Source: Geobacter sp. UBA6151 | GTDB lineage: Bacteria; Desulfobacterota; Desulfuromonadia; Geobacterales; Pseudopelobacteraceae | Direction: 5' to 3' | NCBI GenBank assembly: GCA_002423105.1 | Contig: DIUT01000015.1 | Coordinates: 27,585 to 91,584, forward strand | Length of the DNA: 64,000 nt | Shown: positions 1 to 8,132 of the stretch, in pieces | Position numbering within the stretch: position 1 is the stretch's first letter | Layout of the letters: each line of letters starts with the position of its first letter | The notes under the pieces: model-generated | Seen by the model: only the letters and a program-made list of their open reading frames with translations | Database searches by the model: none | What the model was told of the DNA's origin: nothing | Translations under genes and position numbers: made by a program

Positions 1-103
1 AAGCTTTGCCAGAGAAACTTCTTGCAAAAGTTTTAAGAAGTACCAACCCCTCAACCCCTTCCGTTAAGGGAGGGGAACTGATTTGGCAGATTTTGCAGGA
101 GCC
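1..103. other. non-coding edge with an interrupted hairpin
   Basis: No gene is visible in this edge stretch. It lies downstream of the minus-strand respiratory operon. Two stacked helices can be drawn: 47-51 with 71-75, and 56-60 with 66-70, with a 5-base loop. This could be the operon terminator, but no T-run follows on the minus strand, so the call is weak. Confidence 0.25.
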
Positions 104-1360
104 TTAGTGGGTATCACTTTTGTTCACAAACACCGGCATAATGTTTGACAAGCCAAAAAACAGGACAAAAGGTGTAATGATTACCATGAGCGCTCCGAAC
201 AGTCCCTCTTTAAATGTTTCCATGTCATGGGGGATTATGGGCAGCACGTATTCCATAAATCCGGAGAAGGAAGCAGAGAATGCCTGACCGCCGATAACGA
301 TGTTCCAGCGCATCATGAAAACGCCCAACAGCACCAGTATGGTGGCAAGGATAGCCCGTCTGATGGTCAGTCCCGGTGACAGCAGCAGAATAAACGGAAC
401 AAGATTGCCCAGTCCATATTGCATGATAAATATTTTTACAAAGTCCTTCTCATAGATCACCGCCCGCAGAATATCCCATGACTTTACAGCGGTATAGGTG
501 CGAAAAACCAGATCCAGTATCTCCAGTGAAATGGCCAGGATCAGGAACATCACCAGATATTTGCAGGTCATGGTCACTACGTGGATTTCGACGCTTTTCA
601 ACTCGTCATTTGTTGGCAAGGCCGGGTCATTTTTCCGTTTGCGGGCATACAGTATCTTTCTGAGTTCCATGGTTATGACATAGGTAAGTATGCAAAGAGC
701 AATGCCTGAGACAACTGCCGAGCAGATAAAAATGACCGGCATCAGCGGGGTCATCCAGAGGGCATTGGCTTTGACTGAGCCGAATATGAAGCCTGCGTAG
801 CCGTGCAGGAAGCAGGCGACCGGAATGCCGATCGCGGCCAAGCGTTTTACTGCCCGCTCATCAGCCTCAAGCGCATGTTCAGATATATCCCAGGCACCAA
901 GGGTTAAAATGGGATACAGCTTACTCTTCAAGGTTTCCAGGGTTGTCTTGTTCTGTTTTTCCCGTAAGGCAAGGGCTGCTTCAACGAAGAATTTTCGATA
1001 CACGAACCAGATTTCAGCCGCCACAATCATGCCGTATGTTGAGAATACAATGCCGAATGCGGCAATGGCAGAGGTGAAATGGGGAGTCATCATGACCTCA
1101 ATTCCCCGTAATGGCTGTTGCAGGTGCAACAGCAGCGGCATCATTGCTGTCGGCAAAAGCGCAAAGGAGAATACCAGCGAAAACCGTGCGATATCTTTCA
1201 GCTTCTCAACGCCAAAGACGTGATACAGCGAGGAAAGCACGAAAGCTCCTGCCACCAGACCGGTCATGAATGGGTACATTACGATCTGGATTGACCAGTA
1301 GATATACTCGTTGGGATAGACGAAAAACTCTTTAATAGTCCAAAATTCTCCATGTACCAT
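104..1360 (-). CDS. NrfD/PsrC-family integral membrane quinol oxidoreductase subunit
   Basis: A 418-residue, very hydrophobic protein with about nine to ten membrane segments, the organisation of NrfD/PsrC/CbcU subunits. These subunits bind menaquinol in the inner membrane and pass electrons to a partner iron-sulfur protein. No haem motif is present. The gene starts 2 bases after the end of the four-cluster ferredoxin gene and is last in a cytochrome - FeS - NrfD operon, the same order of parts as the Geobacter cbcSTU-type complexes. Assignment to the NrfD family is secure; the physiological electron direction (menaquinol to periplasmic cytochrome) is inferred from the neighbours. Confidence 0.88.
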   Translation of the reverse strand: MVHGEFWTIKEFFVYPNEYIYWSIQIVMYPFMTGLVAGAFVLSSLYHVFGVEKLKDIARFSLVFSFALLPTAMMPLLLHLQQPLRGIEVMMTPHFTSAIAAFGIVFSTYGMIVAAEIWFVYRKFFVEAALALREKQNKTTLETLKSKLYPILTLGAWDISEHALEADERAVKRLAAIGIPVACFLHGYAGFIFGSVKANALWMTPLMPVIFICSAVVSGIALCILTYVITMELRKILYARKRKNDPALPTNDELKSVEIHVVTMTCKYLVMFLILAISLEILDLVFRTYTAVKSWDILRAVIYEKDFVKIFIMQYGLGNLVPFILLLSPGLTIRRAILATILVLLGVFMMRWNIVIGGQAFSASFSGFMEYVLPIIPHDMETFKEGLFGALMVIITPFVLFFGLSNIMPVFVNKSDTH

Positions 1361-1362
1361 GG

Positions 1363-2145
1363 CTATTTTACCTCCCTGGGCAGCCCGATATAGAAAACCT
1401 GCGGCTTGGTGCCATACTCATCTTTCAGAACATTTACCCGTTCATTCATGATGACCTTAGTGACAGGATCCTTGGGGTCTTTCAGGTTGCCTATCTGGCG
1501 TGCGCCAAAGGGGCATGCATCAACACAGGCAGTTTTCATCCCCTGGCTGATGCGGTGATAGCAGAAATTGCACTTTTCGGCGACATGGTAAACCGGGTGG
1601 AAAAAGCGAACACTGTAGGGGCAGCCCATAATACAATAGCCGCAGCCGATACACCATTTGCGGTCAACCAGCACGACGCCATTATTGGTCTTGTAGGTGG
1701 CCCCTACCGGGCAAACCTGCACACAGGGCGGGTTCTCGCACTGGTTGCACAGTTTGGGAACAAAAAAAGCCTTGGCAATATCCTCTTCTTTGATCTCTTC
1801 CATTCCGGCATGATTCTGGTCAAGCTTGGCACTCTGGAAGCCGTCACGTGCCCCTTTGGGTGAATCGATATGAGCTTTGCCATCATTTGTAATGACATAG
1901 CGCTCAACCCAGGTCCGGGTCACGTTTGCGTCATATGGGACTTCGTTTTCGGTCTTGCAGGCCTTGACACAGAAACCGCACCCAACGCATTTGTGGGTGT
2001 CAACCAGAAAAACCCAGCGGGTTTTGCTCTTGTCATTTTTTTCAGCCAGCAGGCGTTCGGGATTAAACAGTTCCAGCGCTGACAAAGGAACAACCAGCCC
2101 ACCGGCAATTAACAGGCTTTTTTTACAAAACTCGCGACGATTCAT
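1363..2145 (-). CDS. periplasmic four-cluster 4Fe-4S ferredoxin subunit (NrfC/PsrB type)
   Basis: 260 residues. The N-terminus carries a Tat-like signal (MNRREFCKKSLL followed by a hydrophobic stretch), pointing to folded export. Four cysteine sets are visible: CVGCGFCVKAC, CNQCENPPCVQVC, CIGCGYCIMGC, and a last CNFC with a distant CVDAC, which is the four-cubane pattern of NrfC, PsrB and HybA proteins. It should wire the NrfD quinol site to the cytochrome. The start codon overlaps the stop of the upstream cytochrome gene (ATGA), and a GGAGGTG ribosome site lies just upstream, so the pair is translationally coupled. Confidence 0.9.
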   Translation of the reverse strand: MNRREFCKKSLLIAGGLVVPLSALELFNPERLLAEKNDKSKTRWVFLVDTHKCVGCGFCVKACKTENEVPYDANVTRTWVERYVITNDGKAHIDSPKGARDGFQSAKLDQNHAGMEEIKEEDIAKAFFVPKLCNQCENPPCVQVCPVGATYKTNNGVVLVDRKWCIGCGYCIMGCPYSVRFFHPVYHVAEKCNFCYHRISQGMKTACVDACPFGARQIGNLKDPKDPVTKVIMNERVNVLKDEYGTKPQVFYIGLPREVK

Positions 2146-2636
2146 TTTTTCACCTCCTGCTTCTGACCCAACTGCCCAGGGTTATGGGGGGCATGGCACT
2201 GGACACATTTGGAACCTGCATTATGGGTCTCCGGATTGATCCCTTTCAGATTGCCGCGGTCGCTGGTTTTGTAGGACAACTTCAGGTGGCAGCGCAGGCA
2301 GAGTTCGCGATTGCGGTCGATTGACAGCTTTTCCGGGTCCTCGGGATGGTTCAGTAGCGGGCCATGGCAGTTTTCACAGCCAATATCGGCATGGGGTGAA
2401 GACGTGATGTCGTTATAATTTTTCTCATGGCATTCCTTGCAGGCTTCAGAGCCCTTGTACTTTACCGTAACCTTTTTCCACTCAGCCTCGTTACTTGTAC
2501 GATGCCATCCGTACATGTAACCCTGTTCACTTACACCAAAATCGTTCGGCACCAGGAATACGCGCAGGACCAACAACAGCGCTATGATGCCCAGTGCTAC
2601 ATACAGTGGTCGCCAGACATGACTTTTCACAGACAT
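2142..2636 (-). CDS. membrane-anchored tetraheme cytochrome c
   Basis: 164 residues with an uncleaved-looking N-terminal hydrophobic helix (about residues 10-28) and four CXXCH haem sites: CKECH, CENCH, CLRCH and CVQCH. The cytochrome is probably anchored in the inner membrane facing the periplasm and accepts electrons from the adjacent FeS/NrfD pair. It is the first gene of the three-gene operon, with an AAGGAGG ribosome site close to the ATG. Arrangement and size fit the cytochrome subunit of a Geobacter Cbc menaquinol:cytochrome oxidoreductase (CbcS-like). The haem count is seen directly; the complex assignment is inferred. Confidence 0.85.
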   Translation of the reverse strand: MSVKSHVWRPLYVALGIIALLLVLRVFLVPNDFGVSEQGYMYGWHRTSNEAEWKKVTVKYKGSEACKECHEKNYNDITSSPHADIGCENCHGPLLNHPEDPEKLSIDRNRELCLRCHLKLSYKTSDRGNLKGINPETHNAGSKCVQCHAPHNPGQLGQKQEVKK

Positions 2637-2661
2637 AACCTCCTTTTGGCAAAATCAATCC

Positions 2662-4494
2662 TTAAACACTCTCCTGCACTTTGTCAGTGACCAACTGCTC
2701 CACTGATTTCTTCGTCCATCTGCCCAGTGCAACCGATTCAACAGCTGCTGCCATACCGAATGAAAATACGCTGAAGACCAGGGGTAAACCACGGGCACCG
2801 CCAAGCAGGTCATAGGCAAACACCTTGATCCCCCCAATAACAGTAAGCAGGATTGCTACATTTCTGAGCATCTTGTCGCTGCGCAGGTAGGCCAGTGTCA
2901 TCAGCCCAATGGCCGCAACGTTGATGATTACTGATTGCGCGCAGCGGAAGGTGTCCGCTGTTACGGTTCCTGAAGCCATCAGCAGTGCTTGATACACTAT
3001 AAGCCGCATCATGAAAAAAAGATTTGTCAATCCGGCAAGCGACACTATGACGGAACTGTCATCTTGCGTGTCAAAACGCTCAAAAAATCTGAATCCGCCC
3101 GGTGGTAAGCGCATGCGGCACCACTGATAGTGGTAAAGTGTGGTTAAAGCCAGGAGGCCGGCAGGAAGTATGTTGATAGCGTTCACCCTGGCCGGATCGT
3201 CTCCCTGAAGCGATATTGCAAGGGCCAGGCTGCAACAAACCTGAAACAGATATGTGGCAAATCTGACACTTCCACTTGCCCATGAATGTGACATAACGGC
3301 CATAAATACGGCAACCATAGAAATAATCGGCAATGAAAAAATCAGATTGCCGATTGCGGATGGCAATGCCAATGCGAGGAGTATCATGCCGGCACAGGTA
3401 AATGTACCGGTGCCGGGAGCACCTTCTTTCTGGCGTTGTGCCAGCCAGAAACTTATTGCCAGAAGGCCCATGGAAACAAGCACGCCCGCGATACCAAGCA
3501 AGCGAGTTCCATCTGTTCCGGCGCTGACAACATAGTAGGCAAAGGAAAAAGCCCATAGTGAAGTGACCGTGGGCAGGGCCATGTCAAAGCGGGCTATCCG
3601 ATCTGAATTCCTGCATAGAATGCCGCACAGGGCAGATATATAGTAGGTCAGAGCAAATACAGCCAGTACCGGCAAAAACCATGAATAGGTCATATCCGGA
3701 GTAGGCGCGTTGCCATGATGCAAGGTGTTGCCGAGCCTGAATCCCCATAGCTGCAACATGAATATACTTACAATGAGAACAGACCAGCGCAACCAGCCGC
3801 AACGCTTCATCTGTGATGCAAGATAGCCAAGCAGGTTGGCTGCAAGGAGCACCAGGGAGAGATAGGGGAAAAACGGATTCGGGTAATCTATTGCCGCCCC
3901 GGCAAGACACATGGCAAGGGTCCCCACCGAAATAGGGGTAAAGGCGTCAAACTGGCGACTTATAAGCGCCATGACAACGCCGGTTGCCACCAGGGTCAGA
4001 TAGGCGGGAATAAGTGGTAATGACCTGAAGTGGGAGTGGGTTTCTACAACAATGATGGACATCAGAATAGCGCCACATGCTGCAAAAACAGGAGCAAGCA
4101 TGCTGTTTTTTCTGTAATTATACCATCCCGCTGCTATCAACATGGCGGCATATCCCATGCCTATGCCGGAGCCGAGCAGCTTGTTTACAAGACCGCTTTC
4201 GGTAATCGTGCGCAAGACCAGTGCAATAACCAGTAAAAAGCAGATTGTGGCAAGGCGGGGCAGAAGGGCATTGCGTCCGGCCCAGCTAAGGACTTCGTCA
4301 GAAACATCACCGATATCCGGAGGATAGTCCCGGTAGACTGCCGGACCGGCAGTGTGGGTTTGTGGTTTGGGTGTATTTGTAGGGGTGTCTTCGCCAAGGC
4401 GGGCCGTCAAGCGCTCCATCTGCTGTTCCATGGCTTTCAGGCGGGCAGTAAGTTCCTGTTCCCGTTCTTCAGCAGTTTGTTCAGGCTGTGTCAT
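2662..4494 (-). CDS. DUF2339-type polytopic membrane protein
   Basis: A 610-residue protein with a short N-terminal coiled coil of alternating Glu/Gln/Leu/Arg (about residues 8-35), then a Pro/Thr-rich linker and roughly 16-18 hydrophobic segments. This matches DUF2339, a bacterial membrane family of unknown function. The C-terminal block with KVFAYDLLGGARGLPLVFS resembles the conserved end of that family. I use the ATG at 4494 because GGGAGGT sits at 4501-4507; an upstream in-frame ATG at 4530 has no ribosome site. It lies 25 bases upstream of the cytochrome operon and may be co-transcribed, but no functional link is evident. Confidence 0.75.
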   Translation of the reverse strand: MTQPEQTAEEREQELTARLKAMEQQMERLTARLGEDTPTNTPKPQTHTAGPAVYRDYPPDIGDVSDEVLSWAGRNALLPRLATICFLLVIALVLRTITESGLVNKLLGSGIGMGYAAMLIAAGWYNYRKNSMLAPVFAACGAILMSIIVVETHSHFRSLPLIPAYLTLVATGVVMALISRQFDAFTPISVGTLAMCLAGAAIDYPNPFFPYLSLVLLAANLLGYLASQMKRCGWLRWSVLIVSIFMLQLWGFRLGNTLHHGNAPTPDMTYSWFLPVLAVFALTYYISALCGILCRNSDRIARFDMALPTVTSLWAFSFAYYVVSAGTDGTRLLGIAGVLVSMGLLAISFWLAQRQKEGAPGTGTFTCAGMILLALALPSAIGNLIFSLPIISMVAVFMAVMSHSWASGSVRFATYLFQVCCSLALAISLQGDDPARVNAINILPAGLLALTTLYHYQWCRMRLPPGGFRFFERFDTQDDSSVIVSLAGLTNLFFMMRLIVYQALLMASGTVTADTFRCAQSVIINVAAIGLMTLAYLRSDKMLRNVAILLTVIGGIKVFAYDLLGGARGLPLVFSVFSFGMAAAVESVALGRWTKKSVEQLVTDKVQESV

Positions 4495-4550
4495 CACTCT
4501 ACCTCCCATGCGTACGCACAAGTTCAGCAAAACGACGTTTAAAACCTAAG

Positions 4551-4577
4551 GCTGCTGGTGAAACCAGGACCAGCAGC
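4551..4577. repeat. perfect inverted repeat (9-bp arms)
   Basis: GCTGCTGGT at 4551-4559 is the exact inverse of ACCAGCAGC at 4569-4577, with a 9-base spacer. On the minus strand it would fold in the leader of the DUF2339 transcript and is followed by a short T-run (GGTTTT), so it may attenuate that gene. No factor is known. Confidence 0.5.
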
Positions 4578-4593
4578 TTAGTTGTTCGATAAT

Positions 4594-4680
4594 ATTAGTG
4601 TTTTATACAAGACCTGCTCCCGGGGCTAAAACCTGCAACCAGGTAAAGTTGATTAACATGCTTAAGTATATAACACTAAT
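4594..4680. repeat. distant inverted repeat, possible operator pair
   Basis: ATTAGTGTT at 4594-4602 recurs inverted as AACACTAAT at 4672-4680, with TTATA / TATA continuing the symmetry inward after a one-base slip. The arms are about 69 bases apart, too far for a simple hairpin but suited to a looped pair of regulator sites. Speculative. Confidence 0.25.
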
Positions 4681-4775
4681 TTATTTACAGATCAACCTGT
4701 CATTCTTCACTGTCTATTAACTTGAGATAAGCTTGGGGTGCAGTCCGCAGTCTCACATTTGCAACTATTTTTTGT

Positions 4776-4804
4776 TTGACAATGACAGTACAGCAGTTTA
4801 GAAA
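4776..4804 (+). promoter_or_regulatory. putative sigma-70 promoter for the ImcH-like cytochrome
   Basis: TTGACA at 4776-4781, a 17-base spacer, then TAGAAA at 4799-4804 (4 of 6 matches to the -10). It would start transcription around 4811, giving a leader of about 50 bases before the ATG at 4860. Confidence 0.4.
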
Positions 4805-4859
4805 ATAAAGCCTTTTGTCGATACTTTGCTTAATCTTGATGAAATAATGGGGGGAACCA

Positions 4860-6380
4860 ATGGAGCAGAAAAAACCGAAAATCTACCAATATCTGATGAA
4901 CCTGTACAGTTTGGCCGGTTTCCTGATGGCCCTTGTGGCGACTATTATCATTATTGTTTTCGTGGCTCTGGAAACATTTACCGGTCTTGAAAACCCATAC
5001 CTGGGCATGTTTGTCTATTTTGCTTTTCCGGGGCTGCTGATCTTGGGACTGTTTCTTGTTCCTTTTGGAGCCTGGATAACCAGAAACAGGTTCCGTGCCC
5101 ACCCGGAAGTGGATATTCCGCCAATGCCCCGCATTGACCTGAATGACCCGCATTCGCTCAGGCTGACGATCTACTTCATTGCCTGTTCGTTGGTTTTTGT
5201 TCTGGTGGTTGGTGTTGCCTCACTGAAAGGCTTTGAGTTTACCGAATCGCCGACATTTTGCGGCGAGTTGTGCCATACGGTGATGCAGCCGGAGCATGTG
5301 GCCTGGCAAACCTCCCCGCACTCCCGGGTCAAGTGTGTCGAGTGTCACGTCGGTCCCGGCGCTGAATGGTATGTGAAGGCCAAAATATCCGGTCTGCGTC
5401 AGGTCTGGGCTGTATTGACCCACTCCTGGCCGACACCGATCCATACTCCCATTGAAAATCTGCGTCCTGCCCGCGGTACCTGTGAGCATTGTCACTGGCC
5501 AGATAAATTCTATGCCGGGCGCCAGAAAATCTTCTATCATTACGCCCCCAACGAGGAGAACACTCCTCGTGAGATTGATATGCTGATCAAGATTGGCGTA
5601 ACTCCCAAAACTCCCAACGCCAAGGGTATTCATTGGCACATCGGGCGAGAAGTTACCTATATTGCTGAAGACAGGCAGCGGTTGTCCATCCCCTATGTTG
5701 CGGTTAAAGGTGATGACGGCAAGATCACAGAGTATATGGACCCCTCCAAACCTCTTTCCAGCGCAGATGTTGCCAAGGGTAAAAAGCGGGTAATGGACTG
5801 CACTGACTGCCACAACAAGCCGACTCACATTTATTACTCACCCGGTGAGGAGATGGACCGTCACTTTGTTTCCGGAACCATTGACCGCAGCTTGCCGTAT
5901 ATCAAGAAGGTTGCCGTAGATCTGCTGGAAAAACCGTACAAGACTGCTGAAGAGGCAAAGAATGCGCTGGATAGTGGTATCCGGGAGTATTATGCCAAGA
6001 ATTATCCGAATGTAGTTGCCAAGAAGGCTGCCGCGCTTGATCAGGCCATTGATCAGATCAAGGCAATTTATGATCGTAACTACTTCCCCAAAATGAAAGT
6101 GTCCTGGACTACCTATCCGAACCATCTGGGCCACTTCTATTCACCGGGTTGTTTCCGTTGCCACGATGGCAAGCACAAATCACCGGAAGGCAAGGTAATC
6201 TCTAATGATTGCAAGATTTGCCATGAGGTGCTGAATCAGGTGCAGGAGAACATTCCGGTCGGCAAGAAGGTAACGGAGTTTGTCCATCCGGTGGATATCG
6301 GTGAAGATCTTTACAAGATCAACTGCAGCGATTGCCATGCTGCTGGCGGTCAGGATATTGCCGGTGGTGGAAAACACTAG
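4860..6380 (+). CDS. ImcH-like inner-membrane NapC/NirT heptaheme cytochrome c
   Basis: 506 residues. Three membrane helices fill the first 125 or so residues, followed by a NapC/NirT-like haem domain and a C-terminal haem region. Haem sites: CGELCH near 134 (a CX3CH form), then CVECH, CEHCH, CTDCH, CFRCH, CKICH and CSDCH (last near 489), seven in all. Three helices plus seven haems in about 500 residues match Geobacter ImcH, the quinol-oxidising cytochrome needed for reduction of high-potential extracellular acceptors. It should take electrons from menaquinol and pass them to periplasmic cytochromes. A G-rich ribosome site (4849-4854) precedes the ATG. A terminator follows, so it is monocistronic. 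The ImcH assignment rests on architecture. Confidence 0.72.
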   Translation: MEQKKPKIYQYLMNLYSLAGFLMALVATIIIIVFVALETFTGLENPYLGMFVYFAFPGLLILGLFLVPFGAWITRNRFRAHPEVDIPPMPRIDLNDPHSLRLTIYFIACSLVFVLVVGVASLKGFEFTESPTFCGELCHTVMQPEHVAWQTSPHSRVKCVECHVGPGAEWYVKAKISGLRQVWAVLTHSWPTPIHTPIENLRPARGTCEHCHWPDKFYAGRQKIFYHYAPNEENTPREIDMLIKIGVTPKTPNAKGIHWHIGREVTYIAEDRQRLSIPYVAVKGDDGKITEYMDPSKPLSSADVAKGKKRVMDCTDCHNKPTHIYYSPGEEMDRHFVSGTIDRSLPYIKKVAVDLLEKPYKTAEEAKNALDSGIREYYAKNYPNVVAKKAAALDQAIDQIKAIYDRNYFPKMKVSWTTYPNHLGHFYSPGCFRCHDGKHKSPEGKVISNDCKICHEVLNQVQENIPVGKKVTEFVHPVDIGEDLYKINCSDCHAAGGQDIAGGGKH

Positions 6381-6403
6381 CATAAAGTCAGGCATTTGAC
6401 GCA

Positions 6404-6443
6404 AAAGCTCCCCTGAAACTATCGGTTTTAGGGGAGCTTTGTT
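6404..6443. terminator. bidirectional rho-independent terminator
   Basis: AAAGCTCCCCT at 6404-6414 pairs with AGGGGAGCTTT at 6430-6440, an 11-bp stem with T-rich and A-rich flanks. It lies between the convergent cytochrome gene and the small acidic-protein gene and can stop transcription from both sides. Confidence 0.85.
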
Positions 6444-6446
6444 TAA

Positions 6447-6617
6447 TTACAACTCTTCGAACTCTTCCTCTACTTCGTCATCTTTTACCTCATCAGCCTC
6501 ATCCAGCTTATCGTCAGGCTGTTCATCCAGCAGGGTGTGCAGAAAACGGCGATTCTCCGTGATATTTTTGGCAATATCAGCCAGTAACTTGTCCAGTTCA
6601 TCCGGTTCTGCTGCCAT
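6447..6617 (-). CDS. small acidic protein downstream of trxB
   Basis: A 56-residue open frame starting MAAEPDELDKLLADIAKN and ending in a strongly acidic tail (VEEEFEEL). The N-terminal half is an amphipathic helix; the second half is Asp/Glu rich. The start lies 17 bases after the trxB stop, with AGGGA at a suitable distance, and the stop sits just before the bidirectional terminator, so it fits exactly into the trxB transcript. I do not recognise a family. The gene boundaries, coding bias and operon position support a real gene; function unknown. Confidence 0.6.
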   Translation of the reverse strand: MAAEPDELDKLLADIAKNITENRRFLHTLLDEQPDDKLDEADEVKDDEVEEEFEEL

Positions 6618-6634
6618 GTCGTCTTCCCTGTGTT

Positions 6635-7591
6635 TTAGCGCTGGAGCCCGTCCAGATAGCGCTCGGCATCAAGGGCAGCCATGCAGCCGGTTCCTGCCGA
6701 GGTGATTGCCTGACGGTACACATGATCCTGCACATCTCCTGCGGCAAAAACGCCTTCAATACTGGTCTGCGTGGCAAACCCTTCAGAACCACCCAGTGTT
6801 TTCAGGTAGCCGTTCTGCATTGCTAGCTGACCTTCAAAAATAGCGGTGTTGGGGCTATGTCCGATGGCAACAAAAACACCGTCAACGGCAATATCCCTGG
6901 TGGAGCCATCACGCACATCTTTGATCCGCATGCCGGTGACACCGCTCGCATCACCCAGGACTTCGTCCAGAACATGAAACCATTCGATTGTTACGTTGTC
7001 TTCGGCAGCTTTGGCATTCAGCTTGTCAGCCAGGATTTTTTCGGAGCGGAACTGATCGCGACGATGCACCACGGTAACATGGGAAGCGATATTAGCCAGA
7101 TACAGCGCCTCTTCAACGGCTGTGTTACCGCCACCTATAACCGCCACCGGCTTGTTGCGGTAGAAAAATCCATCACAGGTGGCGCAGGCGGAAACCCCCT
7201 TGCCTTTGAAGGCTTCTTCGGAAGGGAGCCCTATATAACGGGCCGAGGCGCCGGTGGCAATGATCAGGGCGTCACAGGTATAGGTAGTGCTGTCGCCTTT
7301 CAGTACAAATGGCCGTTGTTGTAAGTCAGTGGAAACAATGGCGTCATAAATGATCGGTGTATTAAACCGTTCAGTATGCAAGCGCATCCGCTCCATCAGA
7401 ACCGGTCCCTGTACCCCTTCGTGGTCGCCGGGCCAGTTATCTACTTCGGTAGTGGTGGTCAATTGACCTCCTGGTTGCAGGCCTGCAATCAGAACAGGGC
7501 CCAGGTTGGCCCGGGCGGCATAGACTGCCGCAGTATATCCGGCGGGGCCGGAACCGAGAATTATAAGGCGGTGGTGTGTTGTTTCCGGCAT
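6635..7591 (-). CDS. trxB: thioredoxin reductase (NADPH)
   Basis: 318 residues, the usual TrxB length. An FAD-binding GSGPAG is near residue 12, the redox-active CATC is near 138, the NADPH-binding site GGGNTAVEE with HRRDQFR follows, and a C-terminal FAD motif AAGDVQD completes the fold. The cytoplasmic flavoenzyme reduces thioredoxin using NADPH. AAGGAG precedes the ATG. The flaF terminator overlaps its leader immediately upstream, so trxB needs its own promoter or depends on read-through. Confidence 0.95.
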   Translation of the reverse strand: MPETTHHRLIILGSGPAGYTAAVYAARANLGPVLIAGLQPGGQLTTTTEVDNWPGDHEGVQGPVLMERMRLHTERFNTPIIYDAIVSTDLQQRPFVLKGDSTTYTCDALIIATGASARYIGLPSEEAFKGKGVSACATCDGFFYRNKPVAVIGGGNTAVEEALYLANIASHVTVVHRRDQFRSEKILADKLNAKAAEDNVTIEWFHVLDEVLGDASGVTGMRIKDVRDGSTRDIAVDGVFVAIGHSPNTAIFEGQLAMQNGYLKTLGGSEGFATQTSIEGVFAAGDVQDHVYRQAITSAGTGCMAALDAERYLDGLQR

Positions 7592-7606
7592 GTTACGCTC
7601 CTTGCT

Positions 7607-7638
7607 AAAAAATATCCCCTGCCGGAATGACAGGGGAT
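7607..7638 (-). terminator. rho-independent terminator after flaF
   Basis: On the minus strand ATCCCCTG (7638-7631) pairs with CAGGGGAT (7621-7614), followed by ATTTTTT (7613-7607). It ends the flaF transcript and lies immediately before the trxB ribosome site. Confidence 0.8.
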
Positions 7639-7670
7639 CAGATGCAGCTACGGTGGAGTTCTATCTGACG

Positions 7671-8054
7671 CTATTGCGGAGCATCAGAGTTCATTCGCAG
7701 ACCGGCGGCAATATTAAGATTGATATCTATGACGATATTCAGTTTTTCTTTTGTGGGATTAGCCATGGACTCAAACAGACGTTTGTCGATAAACAAACTC
7801 AAGTTGAGAATATCCTGACGAAGCTCCTTTGGCAGAGGATTTTCCGGATCAGACAACTCTGCCTGAAAAAAACTCCAGACCTTCTGATTGAACTTGATGG
7901 CTTCCATGAACTTCTGATCACGGTCCTGGACATCCCAGTTGTCTTGCACATTTTTGAGCATTAAGGCCGCTCTGGTGAGAACCGATGCTTCCAGTTCACG
8001 TCCGGAAAGAGTTTCTTTCTGCATGGTTGAATAGGTGTCCATTGCTTGTTGCAT
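7671..8054 (-). CDS. flaF: flagellar biosynthesis regulator FlaF
   Basis: 127 residues, all-helical, with the FlaF-like pattern of an N-terminal helix containing SGRELEASVLTRAALML, a middle region with VWSFFQAEL, and a C-terminal helix with LNLSLFIDKRLFE. In alphaproteobacteria FlaF promotes flagellin synthesis or secretion and acts opposite FlbT. GGGAGG lies about 10 bases before the ATG. It sits 78 bases after the TPR gene that follows a sigma-28 promoter and may share that transcript, which ends at the 7607-7638 terminator. Its usual partner flbT is found 30 kb away at the other side of the glycosylation island. Confidence 0.82.
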   Translation of the reverse strand: MQQAMDTYSTMQKETLSGRELEASVLTRAALMLKNVQDNWDVQDRDQKFMEAIKFNQKVWSFFQAELSDPENPLPKELRQDILNLSLFIDKRLFESMANPTKEKLNIVIDINLNIAAGLRMNSDAPQ

Positions 8055-8132
8055 ATTTTTATGTGCCTCCCTGTCTATTGTTAGATAATAACTTATTACA
8101 TACTAATCAAATTAAACTGAAATGCAAGAGGT

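Larger units (their letters stand above)
4495..4859. other. 365-bp divergent intergenic region
   Basis: No gene found. It separates the minus-strand DUF2339 gene from the plus-strand ImcH-like cytochrome and holds a strong hairpin near the DUF2339 start, a wide-spaced inverted repeat, and a plausible sigma-70 promoter for the cytochrome. The central part is A+T rich. I looked for the conserved core of GEMM (c-di-GMP) riboswitches, common before Geobacter cytochromes, and did not see it. Confidence 0.6.

Noticed and set aside
4495..4859. GEMM-type c-di-GMP riboswitch before the cytochrome
   Set aside because: The conserved core sequence is not visible on the cytochrome strand.
5220..5828. 202-codon minus-strand frame across the cytochrome gene
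   Set aside because: Antisense to a clearly coding multiheme gene with intact haem motifs; no family features.
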